From an uncultured Bacteroidales bacterium (GTDB lineage: Bacteria; Bacteroidota; Bacteroidia; Bacteroidales; Paludibacteraceae): a stretch of DNA of 64,000 nt. Positions 52,170 through 60,038 of this stretch are shown here, in pieces (within the stretch, counting starts at the first letter, position 1; each line of letters starts with the position of its first letter). A model generated the notes under the pieces. It saw nothing but the letters and a program-made list of their open reading frames with translations, was not told the DNA's origin and did no database searches. The stretch spans positions 1-64,000 of the forward strand of contig CACZCR010000002.1 in assembly GCA_902779705.1 (NCBI GenBank), in the 5' to 3' direction. The position numbers and the translations under genes are program-made.

Positions 52170-54491
52170 TTACAGTTGTACTAAGGTGATACCGGCTCCT
52201 CCATGGTTGACATCGCCGTCGCCGAAGTCGATGGTCTGTTGTCCGCGTTTGCGTCGCTGATGGTTGAGGTTGGACAAGTAGTCACGGGTGAGCTGTTTGA
52301 GCGCCCCCGTACCTGTGCCGTGAAGGATAGTGACTTCGCCGGCGTTGACCATGATAGCGTCGTCCATGTAGGCGATGAGTGCCTCGAGGGCTTCGTCCAC
52401 ACGCATTCCACGTAGGTCGAGTGTGCGCTCGAAGTTGACTTTGCGCTGGTGGATGACGTGAACACTATTGGAGTGTTTGGCCGATGAGGACGGTTGCTCG
52501 AGGCTTTGTCCTTTGAGCACCTTGAGGTCGCGCAGGTCGCGCAGCACTTTGGGTGTGTCGGAGGAGTTGACGGCAGAGGTGGATGGTTTGGATGCGGGGG
52601 TAGCCACTTTTTGTTTCATTGCCTCCACTTTCTTACGCGCTGCTTTGGTGCGCTCTTTGTCGGCCTTGGATTCTTTGATCTCACGGATAGTACGCTCGAT
52701 GGTAGCGTTGCTCTGCTGGAGGATGTCCTCAGCTTGTTTGCGTGCTTGGTCGAGGATGTCGCGTTTCTGCTGTTTGACTCCGCTGAGTTGCTCATCGAGT
52801 GTAGCGATACGCTCTTCGAGATGTTTCTCTTTGAGGCGTATCTGCTGGCGTTTGTTGGCCCAATAGCGTTTGTCGCGTGCGATGTCTTGGAGCTGGCGGT
52901 CGTAGTCTATATGCTCCTCGCCGACCAGTTCAGTAGCATGTTGGATGATCGTTGGCGGCAGGCCGGTCTGTTTGGCTATCTCGATAGCAAAACTGCTGCC
53001 TGCCTGTCCAATAGATAGTTGGAAGAGCGGCTGCATCTGTCCACGGTCATAGAGCATCGCGCCGTTGACCATGCCGGGTGTCTGCTCAGCCAGGTGTTTG
53101 AGGTTGGTGTAGTGGGTCGTGATAACACCAAAGACATTTTGTTTGTATAGTTGGGTAAGTACCGCCTCAGCTATCGCACCGCCGATGAGGGGTTCGGTAC
53201 CGCCTCCGAGCTCATCGATGAGTATGAGCGTGTGGGCATTGGCTTGTGCCACGAACGCTTTCATGTTGCGCAGATGGCCAGAGTAGGTAGACAGGTCGTC
53301 TTCGATAGACTGCGCATCACCTATGTCGAGCATGAGCTGTTGGAACACGCCCATAGTGGATGACTCGGCTAATGGTACCAACAAGCCACACTGTGCCATG
53401 TATTGGATCAGCGCCACGGTCTTGAGGCAAACCGATTTGCCGCCGGCATTAGCACCGGAGATGATGAGTATACGGTTACGATCTCGCTCCAGGCGGATAG
53501 AAAGTGGTACAACCTCCTTGTGTTGCTGTGTAAAACGCAGATAGAGAACAGGGTGACGGGCGCTCTGCCAATCGATGGTCTCGGTATCAACGAGTGTGGG
53601 ACGAGTAGCATTCAGGCTACGCGCCAGTTGGACTTTGGCTTGCAGCAGATCGACCTCAGCCAGCAGTTCCTCAGAGGCCAGTATATCCGGCACACATGGA
53701 CGGAGACGGTTGGTGAGCTCGATGAGTATACGTGCTCTTTCGCGCCGCTCAGCCGACTCGAGTTCGCGTATACGGTTGTTGGCTTCGACCACCTGCTGTG
53801 GCTCAACGAAGACGGTTTTGCCGGTAGCCGACTCATCGTGTACGATACCACCAATCTTACGTTTGTAGGCAGGCGGAACGGGGATGACCAGTCGTCCTTC
53901 GCGAAGCGTTGGTGCGGCATCCTTGTCGATCAAGCCATCCGACTTGGCTTGGTTGAGTATATGGCGTAGGACGCGTCCCACACTACCCTGCACGCTAAGT
54001 AGTTCACGGCGTATACGTGCCAGTTCGGGAGAAGCAGAGTCGGAGAGGTGGCCATACTTGTCAATGACGCGATCGATAGCGCGGAGTATCTCACTGAGGG
54101 CACGAGAGGGATCGGCTGTCAGTTGGCGTAGTATATCGTAGCGTACGGTGTCTAAGGTACGAAAGAAGTCCTCCAGTTGGCAGGCATAGTCGAGTGTCTG
54201 ACGCAGTTGGAACAGTTCGGCCTCGTCAAGGAAAAGTCCTTCGATGCGTACGCGTGCCAAAGCTTCGCGTACGTCGTAGATAGTACCCCGTGGAAAGTTG
54301 AGTTCGGGATCGTTGACAGCTTGCTGCATCTGATCGGCCTGACGGAGCAGAAAGTCTATCTGTTGGAAGTCGGTGAGCATGTGCAATTGGTCGACGCGCT
54401 CTTTGCCGAGAGGTGAGGAGCAGTGTCGGCGCAGTTCGTCCCGAATGACGGTAAAGTCTATTTTTTGCTCTATGTTAGCAGGGTAAAACAT
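52170..54491 (-). CDS. MutS2 family protein
   Basis: At 773 residues: MutS-like core with Walker A ISGANAGGKSVCLKT, Walker B HTLILIDELGGGTEP and FGVITTHYTNLKHLAEQT, then a long coiled coil (about 510-640) and a C-terminal Smr domain (LDLRGMRVDEALEAL, TILHGTGTGALK). MutS2 binds branched DNA or collided ribosomes and its Smr domain cleaves; it lacks the mismatch-recognition domain. Between coiled coil and Smr lies a repeat-derived segment VLRDLRDLKVLKG (about 645-666). Confidence 0.95.
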   Translation of the reverse strand: MFYPANIEQKIDFTVIRDELRRHCSSPLGKERVDQLHMLTDFQQIDFLLRQADQMQQAVNDPELNFPRGTIYDVREALARVRIEGLFLDEAELFQLRQTLDYACQLEDFFRTLDTVRYDILRQLTADPSRALSEILRAIDRVIDKYGHLSDSASPELARIRRELLSVQGSVGRVLRHILNQAKSDGLIDKDAAPTLREGRLVIPVPPAYKRKIGGIVHDESATGKTVFVEPQQVVEANNRIRELESAERRERARILIELTNRLRPCVPDILASEELLAEVDLLQAKVQLARSLNATRPTLVDTETIDWQSARHPVLYLRFTQQHKEVVPLSIRLERDRNRILIISGANAGGKSVCLKTVALIQYMAQCGLLVPLAESSTMGVFQQLMLDIGDAQSIEDDLSTYSGHLRNMKAFVAQANAHTLILIDELGGGTEPLIGGAIAEAVLTQLYKQNVFGVITTHYTNLKHLAEQTPGMVNGAMLYDRGQMQPLFQLSIGQAGSSFAIEIAKQTGLPPTIIQHATELVGEEHIDYDRQLQDIARDKRYWANKRQQIRLKEKHLEERIATLDEQLSGVKQQKRDILDQARKQAEDILQQSNATIERTIREIKESKADKERTKAARKKVEAMKQKVATPASKPSTSAVNSSDTPKVLRDLRDLKVLKGQSLEQPSSSAKHSNSVHVIHQRKVNFERTLDLRGMRVDEALEALIAYMDDAIMVNAGEVTILHGTGTGALKQLTRDYLSNLNHQRRKRGQQTIDFGDGDVNHGGAGITLVQL
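52501..52556 (-). repeat. I-family 9-base repeat in the mutS2 linker
   Basis: Coding-strand units CTGCGCGAC, CTGCGCGAC, CTCAAGGTG and CTCAAAGGA encode LRD-LRD-LKV-LKG. Confidence 0.55.
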
Positions 54492-54492
54492 C

Positions 54493-54783
54493 TTATCCGA
54501 GTATGCGGCAGTCGTTGATCACTTCACCGCCGACGGCCTGATTGATCTTGCTGACCAGTTCGAAACGGCATTCAAACAGTTGTGCTTTGAGAGCAGCAGA
54601 GGTGATATAGACGATGAGCATACCATTGTCCACCTCCACTTTGCGTGTCAGACGTGCGACTGTAGGCCCCATGACCTGTGGCCACAGCTCGACAACGCGT
54701 GTCTCAAGCACCGTCTTCTCCAATCCGCTCTCGCGCAGATAGAGTCCTAATGCTTGTGCCATATTGAGGGTCGATCCTCTCAT
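54493..54783 (-). CDS. DUF721 (DciA-like) family protein
   Basis: At 96 residues. LYLRESGLEKTVLETRVVELWPQVMGPTVARLTRKVEVDNGMLIVYITSAAL is the DUF721 pattern (W-x-x-x-x-G and a strand ending in S-x-x-x-x-Q-L). In many bacteria DciA loads the replicative helicase; the short Bacteroidetes form is related by domain only. One base before mutS2, and its start overlaps the LysM gene's stop (ATGA). Confidence 0.82.
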   Translation of the reverse strand: MRGSTLNMAQALGLYLRESGLEKTVLETRVVELWPQVMGPTVARLTRKVEVDNGMLIVYITSAALKAQLFECRFELVSKINQAVGGEVINDCRILG

Positions 54784-55844
54784 TGTTTGTCTTTGTCTTT
54801 GACTTTGCGGGTTAGGATCTGTTGGCGGGTGCGGAACTTGATGACCTGAGTAGAGATCTCGTTGAGTTTGTAGATAGAGCTCATCTTCATCACCTCACGT
54901 TGCGCGATCATACGTACCGACTCTCCGGGGTGAACCCATAGGATAGCTTTCTTACGTTCGCCGTACGTATGTTTGGGGCTCAGGTAGACGCGTTCGCCTT
55001 GTTTGAGCGACAGTCCGAGCGCATCGTTCCACTCGCGCAGCTCGCGTTCGCGTATGTTGAGTCGAAAAGCGATGTTGGAATAGGTGTCTCCCTCATGTGC
55101 TATGATGTAGGGCACCAGTCGTGCACGTTTACGTGTGTGCTGGTCATAGAACAGTTTGCGTTCCTTGTTGGCTGAGAGAGGCTCCTCCCTATCCGGCTCG
55201 GGGTCGGTGACGATAAGGTTGATCTCTGAGGTCTCGGAGGATGGATTGGAGGTCGTTTTCTCATCGCGCGGCTTGGCTTGTTTGCGTGCTTGCGCGGCAG
55301 CCTGGATCTGCTCAGCAGTAGGCATCTGCCAGGTCTCGTTGTGGAGTGAATCGAGTCCGTAGTCCTCGATGAGTTTGATCAGTTTGGCCGGGTATTTAGG
55401 GTCTGTGGCGTAGCCGCATTCGCGAATGCGTACAGCCCAAGACTCGTAGTCAGCGATAGGTATATCGTAGAGCGATTTGTAGCGCGGTTTCTGAAGGAAG
55501 ACCGAGTGGTCTTTGTATGACTCAGCAGCATCGAGATAGACGCGGAAGCACTCGCCTTGGGCATCGTCGTCGTGGTAGTATACATCACCCATCCATCCTC
55601 CGGCACACTTGATACCGAAATGGTTGTTGGCTTCGCGTGCCAGTTCACTCTTGCCGGCACCGGATTCGAGTAGTGCCTGAGCCATAGTGATCGAGGCAGG
55701 GATACCATAGTCTTGCTCTTGTTGAACAGCTATGTCACGCCAAGTGGCGATATAGTCCCAATAGGTTTGCAGGGTGGCTTGTGCCATGATGTTAGCAGGC
55801 ACCAGAATTAGCGCTGATAGAAATAAATAGATTGTTTTTTTCAT
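54780..55844 (-). CDS. N-acetylglucosaminidase (FlgJ-type) with LysM domains
   Basis: At 354 residues: signal peptide (IYLFLSALILVPANIMA), a glucosaminidase domain (GIPASITMAQALLESGAGKSELAREANNHFGIKC, then YRDHSVFL-like YKDHSVFLQKPRYKSLY and YATDPKYPAKL), a charged linker (about 190-235), a LysM domain (YIIAHEGDTYSNIAFRLNIRERELREWN) and a second weaker one (LWVHPGESVRMIAQRE). It cuts peptidoglycan in the periplasm, with LysM for wall binding. First gene of the operon ending with the phosphoesterase. Confidence 0.9.
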   Translation of the reverse strand: MKKTIYLFLSALILVPANIMAQATLQTYWDYIATWRDIAVQQEQDYGIPASITMAQALLESGAGKSELAREANNHFGIKCAGGWMGDVYYHDDDAQGECFRVYLDAAESYKDHSVFLQKPRYKSLYDIPIADYESWAVRIRECGYATDPKYPAKLIKLIEDYGLDSLHNETWQMPTAEQIQAAAQARKQAKPRDEKTTSNPSSETSEINLIVTDPEPDREEPLSANKERKLFYDQHTRKRARLVPYIIAHEGDTYSNIAFRLNIRERELREWNDALGLSLKQGERVYLSPKHTYGERKKAILWVHPGESVRMIAQREVMKMSSIYKLNEISTQVIKFRTRQQILTRKVKDKDKQ

Positions 55845-55881
55845 AAATATTCCCGTTTTGGGTTAAAAAATTCCAAAAATA

Positions 55882-55913
55882 TTTGCACATTTCCAAAAAT
55901 CATTGTATCTTTG
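55882..55913 (+). promoter_or_regulatory. promoter of the small lipoprotein gene
   Basis: TTTG 55882-55885 and TAtcTTTG 55906-55913, 20-base spacing. Confidence 0.75.
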
Positions 55914-55934
55914 CGCCATCAAACAGATACAACT

Positions 55935-56384
55935 ATGAGAAAGTACGTTTTAATTTTTGGCCTTTTGGCTGTAATGTTCAGTTTTAGCGGCTGTTATGTT
56001 CACGAGTCTTCGGAGCCTTGTAAGTTTCACAAGAAGACCATTGATCTGATGGTTCAGCCGGAGAACTGGGTTTATGACGACGTTAGTAAGCAGTATTATG
56101 CCAGCTTCAATGTACCTGACATCACCCAGGCTGTCTATGACTACGGCGAGGTATCCGTTTCGCGTGAGTTTGAGACCGGTACCAAGAATGCTTATCAGGT
56201 CGCCCTACCGATGACCTCGTATATAGAGGAGACCTTGACGGATGGTAGTATAGCATACTATATCGAGCATATTGACTACCGCGTAGGGGTCGGATTTATT
56301 GATATCCAGCTCACGACCAATGACCATTTCTATGCGGAAGGTCAGTTGGTAGGGATGTATTTTCGCGTGCAGTTGACTTACTAA
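55935..56384 (+). CDS. small lipoprotein, unknown function
   Basis: At 149 residues from the ATG at 55935, which begins a lipoprotein signal (MRKYVLIFGLLAVMF, lipobox FSGC). The mature part is beta-rich with YYASFNVPDITQAVYDYGEVSVS, YQVALPMTSYIEE, YYIEHIDYRVGVGFIDIQLTTND and FRVQLTY. Comparable lipoproteins are frequent in Bacteroidales and uncharacterised. Monocistronic: own promoter before and terminator after. Confidence 0.7.
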   Translation: MRKYVLIFGLLAVMFSFSGCYVHESSEPCKFHKKTIDLMVQPENWVYDDVSKQYYASFNVPDITQAVYDYGEVSVSREFETGTKNAYQVALPMTSYIEETLTDGSIAYYIEHIDYRVGVGFIDIQLTTNDHFYAEGQLVGMYFRVQLTY

Positions 56385-56407
56385 GAACGCTTTTTGTTAT
56401 AAGGCAT

Positions 56408-56444
56408 ATAGCCGTTGGCCACTAGGGCTAACGGCTATTTTTTT
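56408..56444. terminator. terminator after the small lipoprotein gene
   Basis: ATAGCCGTT-GGCC and GGC-TAACGGCTAT pair, followed by seven Ts. The convergent gene's stop (56435-56437) lies inside the stem. Confidence 0.8.
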
Positions 56445-57742
56445 GCTTTTGCTTCTTCTTGTTTCTTACGGATCATACGGATGTACTCCTCGATGGTGAT
56501 GTTGTGGGATTGGTTGCCAGAGATGGCGTATCCCTTGGAGGAGAACTTCACATCCGGACATTCGCGAACAGCTTTAACCAGTTGATTCCAAGCGGCCATA
56601 TTCGGATCGTTGGACTTGATACGCGGTGCATAGACATTGAGGATCTTGTCGCGGTCGTAGTATGCGAGTGCTTTGTAGAGGCCTTGCAGTTCGGGTACCT
56701 CCTCCATCTTACGCTCAGCGAGCTCAGTACCCTTGTTGTTCTTGCGCTCATAGAGCACAGGGAACACTTTGGCATCGGCTTGTGCAGGTGCCGGCGTCTC
56801 TACTTTGGGTTCCTCTTTCTTAGGCTCGTCTTTCTTGGTCTCATCATTAGCCACCTCTTCAGCTTTAGGTTCCTCGAGAGGTGCCGGAGCCTCAGCTTTC
56901 TTGGTCTCAATAGCCATAGGTTCCGGATCTTCGTTGAGGTCCTCTATCGCCTCGAGGATAGTGCTGTCAGCCGGATATTGTGCAGGTACAGCGCTGTATA
57001 CTTTGGCCTCCTTAGGCGCAAAGATAGCCCAGCCGATGACTACACCGATGACCAGACAGATCAGAGAGATGACCAGCACGATAAGCCAGTCGGAGAGGCC
57101 AGTTTTCTTGGTACTGGTGGTAGGGGTGTTGACCAGATAGCCCGGTTTTTTCTGCAAGCGGTACTTGCCTCCGGCCATTTGGTAGAGCTCGTATCCTTCG
57201 ACGCTGATGGTAGCTACGGTACGCGAAGAGCGGCTGGTGAACTCCACTCCATCGATGATGAGTGTGAGCTCGTCACCCTCTTTGGAGAGCACGATCTCTA
57301 CGGAGTCTTTGCCTACGAAGTTGACTGCATCGTTAAACTCAGCGTATCCGGTACCCATGACGCGTATCTGTACGTGGTCCAGATCGGACTCACGGATATA
57401 GACGCCGTAGCCGTTGGTCACCTCACGGTTGTTGATATAGAGGCGGTAAGGCACGGTCGTACCGCTTTCGGCCTTGACTTGGATCATCTGATAGCTGATC
57501 AAGCGGAACCACTCGAGGGTCGGAATACGATACTCCATCGACTCGGATACCACGATCTTCTGCTCGGTTTTGTTGGTACCGGCGATGCGGCCGAGCATAC
57601 CTTTCTTGCGGAAGCTGATGGTCACTTCCTGTCCACGCGTTACAGACACAGGCGCGCTAAACTCGCGGCCGTTGAGATACAAAGTAACGCCATCGGTCTC
57701 CTTCTGCGGAGATAATATCACTTTATCTAACATAGTACTCAT
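56435..57742 (-). CDS. membrane protein of unknown function with beta-repeat N-terminus
   Basis: At 435 residues; not recognised. Without a signal peptide, the first 210 residues form three beta-rich stretches (VTLYLNGREFSAPVSVTRGQ, VPYRLYINNREVTNGYGVY, LTLIIDGVEFTSRSSRTV). One membrane helix follows at about 218-245 (LIVLVISLICLVIGVVIGWA). Then comes a Pro/Glu/Lys-rich stalk (about 265-325) and a small C-terminal domain (ELQGLYKALAYYDRDKIL, WNQLVKAVRECPDVKF, ITIEEYIRMIRKKQEEAK). Topology suggests a cytoplasmic sensor-like part and an outside domain. The ATG at 57742 or 57733 may start it. Own promoter; single gene. Confidence 0.7.
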   Translation of the reverse strand: MSTMLDKVILSPQKETDGVTLYLNGREFSAPVSVTRGQEVTISFRKKGMLGRIAGTNKTEQKIVVSESMEYRIPTLEWFRLISYQMIQVKAESGTTVPYRLYINNREVTNGYGVYIRESDLDHVQIRVMGTGYAEFNDAVNFVGKDSVEIVLSKEGDELTLIIDGVEFTSRSSRTVATISVEGYELYQMAGGKYRLQKKPGYLVNTPTTSTKKTGLSDWLIVLVISLICLVIGVVIGWAIFAPKEAKVYSAVPAQYPADSTILEAIEDLNEDPEPMAIETKKAEAPAPLEEPKAEEVANDETKKDEPKKEEPKVETPAPAQADAKVFPVLYERKNNKGTELAERKMEEVPELQGLYKALAYYDRDKILNVYAPRIKSNDPNMAAWNQLVKAVRECPDVKFSSKGYAISGNQSHNITIEEYIRMIRKKQEEAKAKK

Positions 57743-57768
57743 AGTTATGCAATTTTACAATTCGGGCG

Positions 57769-57800
57769 CAAAGGTACAAAAAAAATCGCACATGTGCAAA
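57769..57800 (-). promoter_or_regulatory. promoter of the unknown membrane protein
   Basis: Minus-strand TTTG (57797-57800) and TAccTTTG (57769-57776), 20-base spacing. Confidence 0.75.
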
Positions 57801-57860
57801 TAAATTGTGCGATTTTTTTAATGGTAATTAAAAATCCTGCCGGATAGTGTGCATTTTTTG

Positions 57861-58619
57861 TCACAGTGTTTGTGCAAAAGCCTCGGCTTGGGAGAGTTGG
57901 TCAATCTTGCCCACATCCATCATTCGGTAGTGGTGTGGCACATAGGCTTTGAGTGTCTCGGTTTGGCAGCAGTGGAGATAGAGGTCAATGAGCGAGAACT
58001 TCTCCCCTTTGGTTGCTACTACGCTATCCATGCAGTCCATGATACGGGGCGAGAGGATCTGCATCCCCGAGAAGGCCAGCAGTTTTAATGATGGAATGAT
58101 GGATTGATGGATTGATGAAGGGCGTACTTCGCCGGTCTGGATATTGGTCCATCCGCGGAGTTGGCAGGTGTCGTCAAAGCAGAGGTAGCGCTGGGTAGGA
58201 CGCTCGGAGACGACCAGAAGTCCAAGGGTGTTAGGATCATAGGCATTGAGGAATGCGCCCAGATCGATATTGGAGAGTATGTCCACGTTGCAGGCCAGAA
58301 TGGGCTCGTTGGTGGCAGTCCATTCGGGATGGTCGATGAGCACTTTGCGCAGTCCGCCTCCGGTGTCAAGCAGTTGATCTCGCTCATCAGAGATAAGGAT
58401 GTTGCATCCCCAGCCGGCGTTACGACGGATAGTGTCGATGATAAGATCCGGAAAATGGTGGACATTGACGATTATATCGCGTATGCCGGCGTCGCGCAAA
58501 CGCTCCACTTGCCATTGTAGCAGGGGTTTGCCTGCGAGCGGCACTAATGCTTTGGGCATGGTGTCGGTGAGAGGCTTAAGACGAGTGCCGAGTCCGGCAG
58601 CAAAGATCATCGCTTTCAT
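57861..58619 (-). CDS. sugar-1-phosphate nucleotidyltransferase, MurU-like
   Basis: At 252 residues, a NTP-transferase fold: MIFAAGLGTRLKPLTDTMPKALVPLAGKPLLQW (nucleotide-binding signature), DERDQLLDTGGGL, ILACNVDIL (metal-binding Asp) and DVGKIDQLSQAE at the end. In Bacteroidetes, as in Pseudomonas, the enzyme next to AmgK is MurU, which makes UDP-MurNAc from MurNAc-1-phosphate in peptidoglycan recycling. That adjacency is the reason for the call. Residues 166-179 (SSIHQSIIPS) come from an F-family repeat. Confidence 0.8.
   Translation of the reverse strand: MKAMIFAAGLGTRLKPLTDTMPKALVPLAGKPLLQWQVERLRDAGIRDIIVNVHHFPDLIIDTIRRNAGWGCNILISDERDQLLDTGGGLRKVLIDHPEWTATNEPILACNVDILSNIDLGAFLNAYDPNTLGLLVVSERPTQRYLCFDDTCQLRGWTNIQTGEVRPSSIHQSIIPSLKLLAFSGMQILSPRIMDCMDSVVATKGEKFSLIDLYLHCCQTETLKAYVPHHYRMMDVGKIDQLSQAEAFAQTL
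58083..58122 (-). repeat. F-family repeat inside the MurU-like gene
   Basis: Plus strand units gatggaatgatgg, attgatgg and attgatg; encodes SSIHQSIIPS. Confidence 0.55.
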
Positions 58620-58621
58620 AG

Positions 58622-58652
58622 TGATATATACTAGGGTACTAGGAGCCTAGGG
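58622..58652 (-). repeat. D-family repeat between amgK-rapZ and the MurU-like gene
   Basis: Plus strand tactagggtactaggagcctaggg; includes the stop codon of the AmgK-RapZ gene (58647-58649). Confidence 0.55.
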
Positions 58653-60038
58653 TTTCAGGGTCCTGGTGATATTTTGTTCGCGGTGGATGAGGTGAACACG
58701 GACGCCGTATTTGTCGTGTAGACGTTGGGCGGTGTGTTCGGCACTGTAGACCGAGCGGTGTTGCCCGCCGGTGCAACCAAAAGCTACCTGCAGATGGGTA
58801 AAACCGCGCTCGATGAAACGTTCTACGTGGTGGTCTATCAGTTTGTCGACAGCGTCGAGAAAAGTGAGTATCTCGCCATCTTGCTCGAGGAAGTCAATGA
58901 CCGGTTGGTCTAATCCGGTGAGGGATTTGTATTCGTCATACTTGCCGGGGTTATGGGTCGAGCGGCAGTCAAAGACATAACCGCCTCCGTTGCCACTATC
59001 ATCGCTCGGTATACCTTTTTTGAAAGAAAAAGAATAGACCGTAACGGTGAGACTAGGGGCACTAGGAACACTAGGGGAACTAGGAACACTAGGGGAACAA
59101 GTCAGGCAGTCTGCTATCTGACGGAGATAAGGGTATTCGGGCAGTTGGTCGAGGATGTCGCGCAGGTTACGCAGGGCATTAGGGATAGACTGCAGGAAAT
59201 GGGGTTTGCGCTCAAAGTAACCACGGTAACCGTAGGCGCCGAGTACTTGGAGTGTACGGAAGAGGACGAAGTGTGGAAGGGCAGCGCGCCAAGCTTCTTT
59301 ATTGATAGAATGTTGTAATGATGTAATGATGACTTTCTCCAACTCGTCGAGATAGGCGTCGATGAGTTGGTTACGCAAGTCGGCAGGGATATTAGCCTTG
59401 GCTTGCCAGAGGAAGGAAGCCACGTCGTATTGGAGTGGTCCGCGTCGTCCGCCTTGGAAGTCGATGAAGTACGGTTCGCCGTCGAGGAGCATGACGTTAC
59501 GGCTCTGACAATCACGATAGAGGAAGAAATCTGATGGTTGATGTGTGATGTATGCTGTGAGGCGATCGAACTCGTCTTCGAGACGGGGTTCGGAGAACTC
59601 TATCTTGGTACCTTTGAGGAAGCAGTACTTAAAGTAGTTGAGGTCCCAACGAATGGAGCGCTCGTCCATGGATGAGACGGGGAAACAGTAGGACCAATCG
59701 AGGTCTTGTGCTCCTTGGACTTGTATATGTGCCAAAGCGCGGATGGTCTTGGTAAGCAGGGCTTGTTCTTGCGGGGTGAAGCAGCCTGTTTGTCGTCCGT
59801 GGCTGATAGCATCGAAGAGGATGGTATCGCCCAGGTCTTGTTGGGTATAAGACATACCGTCGTCGCTGACGGAGAGTACACGTGGTACGGGCAGTCCCTT
59901 GGACGCAAAATGGCGCGAGAGGTAGATGAATGCGCGGTTCTCGTCGAAGTTAGTACCGGCAACGTGGATAACGGTTTGACCGTTGTCTTGGATGCGTGTG
60001 TAGACGCGGTTGGAGCCTTGTTGTGGAATAGGATTCAT
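58647..60038 (-). CDS. anomeric amino-sugar kinase (AmgK-like) fused to a RapZ C-terminal domain
   Basis: At 463 residues. The first 310 are an aminoglycoside-phosphotransferase-type kinase: GSNRVYTRI (nucleotide loop), FFLYRDCQSRNVMLLDG (catalytic Brenner motif, with YRDCQSRN), PYFIDFQGGRRGPLQYDVASFL (metal-binding DFQ). The last 130 resemble the RapZ C-terminal domain (FDCRSTHNPG, IDHHVERFIERGFTHLQVAFGCTGGQHRSVY). AmgK phosphorylates MurNAc or GlcNAc at C1 for MurU. RapZ senses glucosamine-6-phosphate in enterobacteria, so the fusion could couple sensing and recycling. Repeats supply residues 234-244 and 314-333, the latter (SPSVPSSPSVPSAPSL) exactly at the domain joint. The N-terminus is short by about 20 residues. 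Confidence 0.85.
   Translation of the reverse strand: MNPIPQQGSNRVYTRIQDNGQTVIHVAGTNFDENRAFIYLSRHFASKGLPVPRVLSVSDDGMSYTQQDLGDTILFDAISHGRQTGCFTPQEQALLTKTIRALAHIQVQGAQDLDWSYCFPVSSMDERSIRWDLNYFKYCFLKGTKIEFSEPRLEDEFDRLTAYITHQPSDFFLYRDCQSRNVMLLDGEPYFIDFQGGRRGPLQYDVASFLWQAKANIPADLRNQLIDAYLDELEKVIITSLQHSINKEAWRAALPHFVLFRTLQVLGAYGYRGYFERKPHFLQSIPNALRNLRDILDQLPEYPYLRQIADCLTCSPSVPSSPSVPSAPSLTVTVYSFSFKKGIPSDDSGNGGGYVFDCRSTHNPGKYDEYKSLTGLDQPVIDFLEQDGEILTFLDAVDKLIDHHVERFIERGFTHLQVAFGCTGGQHRSVYSAEHTAQRLHDKYGVRVHLIHREQNITRTLKP
59041..59098 (-). repeat. D-family repeat at the AmgK-RapZ domain joint
   Basis: Plus strand ctaggggaactaggaacactaggggaac and neighbours; encodes SPSVPS units. The same units occur at the gene junction 58622. 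Confidence 0.75.

Noticed and set aside
56459-57715. 418-codon open frame opposite the unknown membrane protein
   Set aside because: No start signals or recognisable motif, and the minus-strand frame has a proper promoter, membrane helix and stalk.
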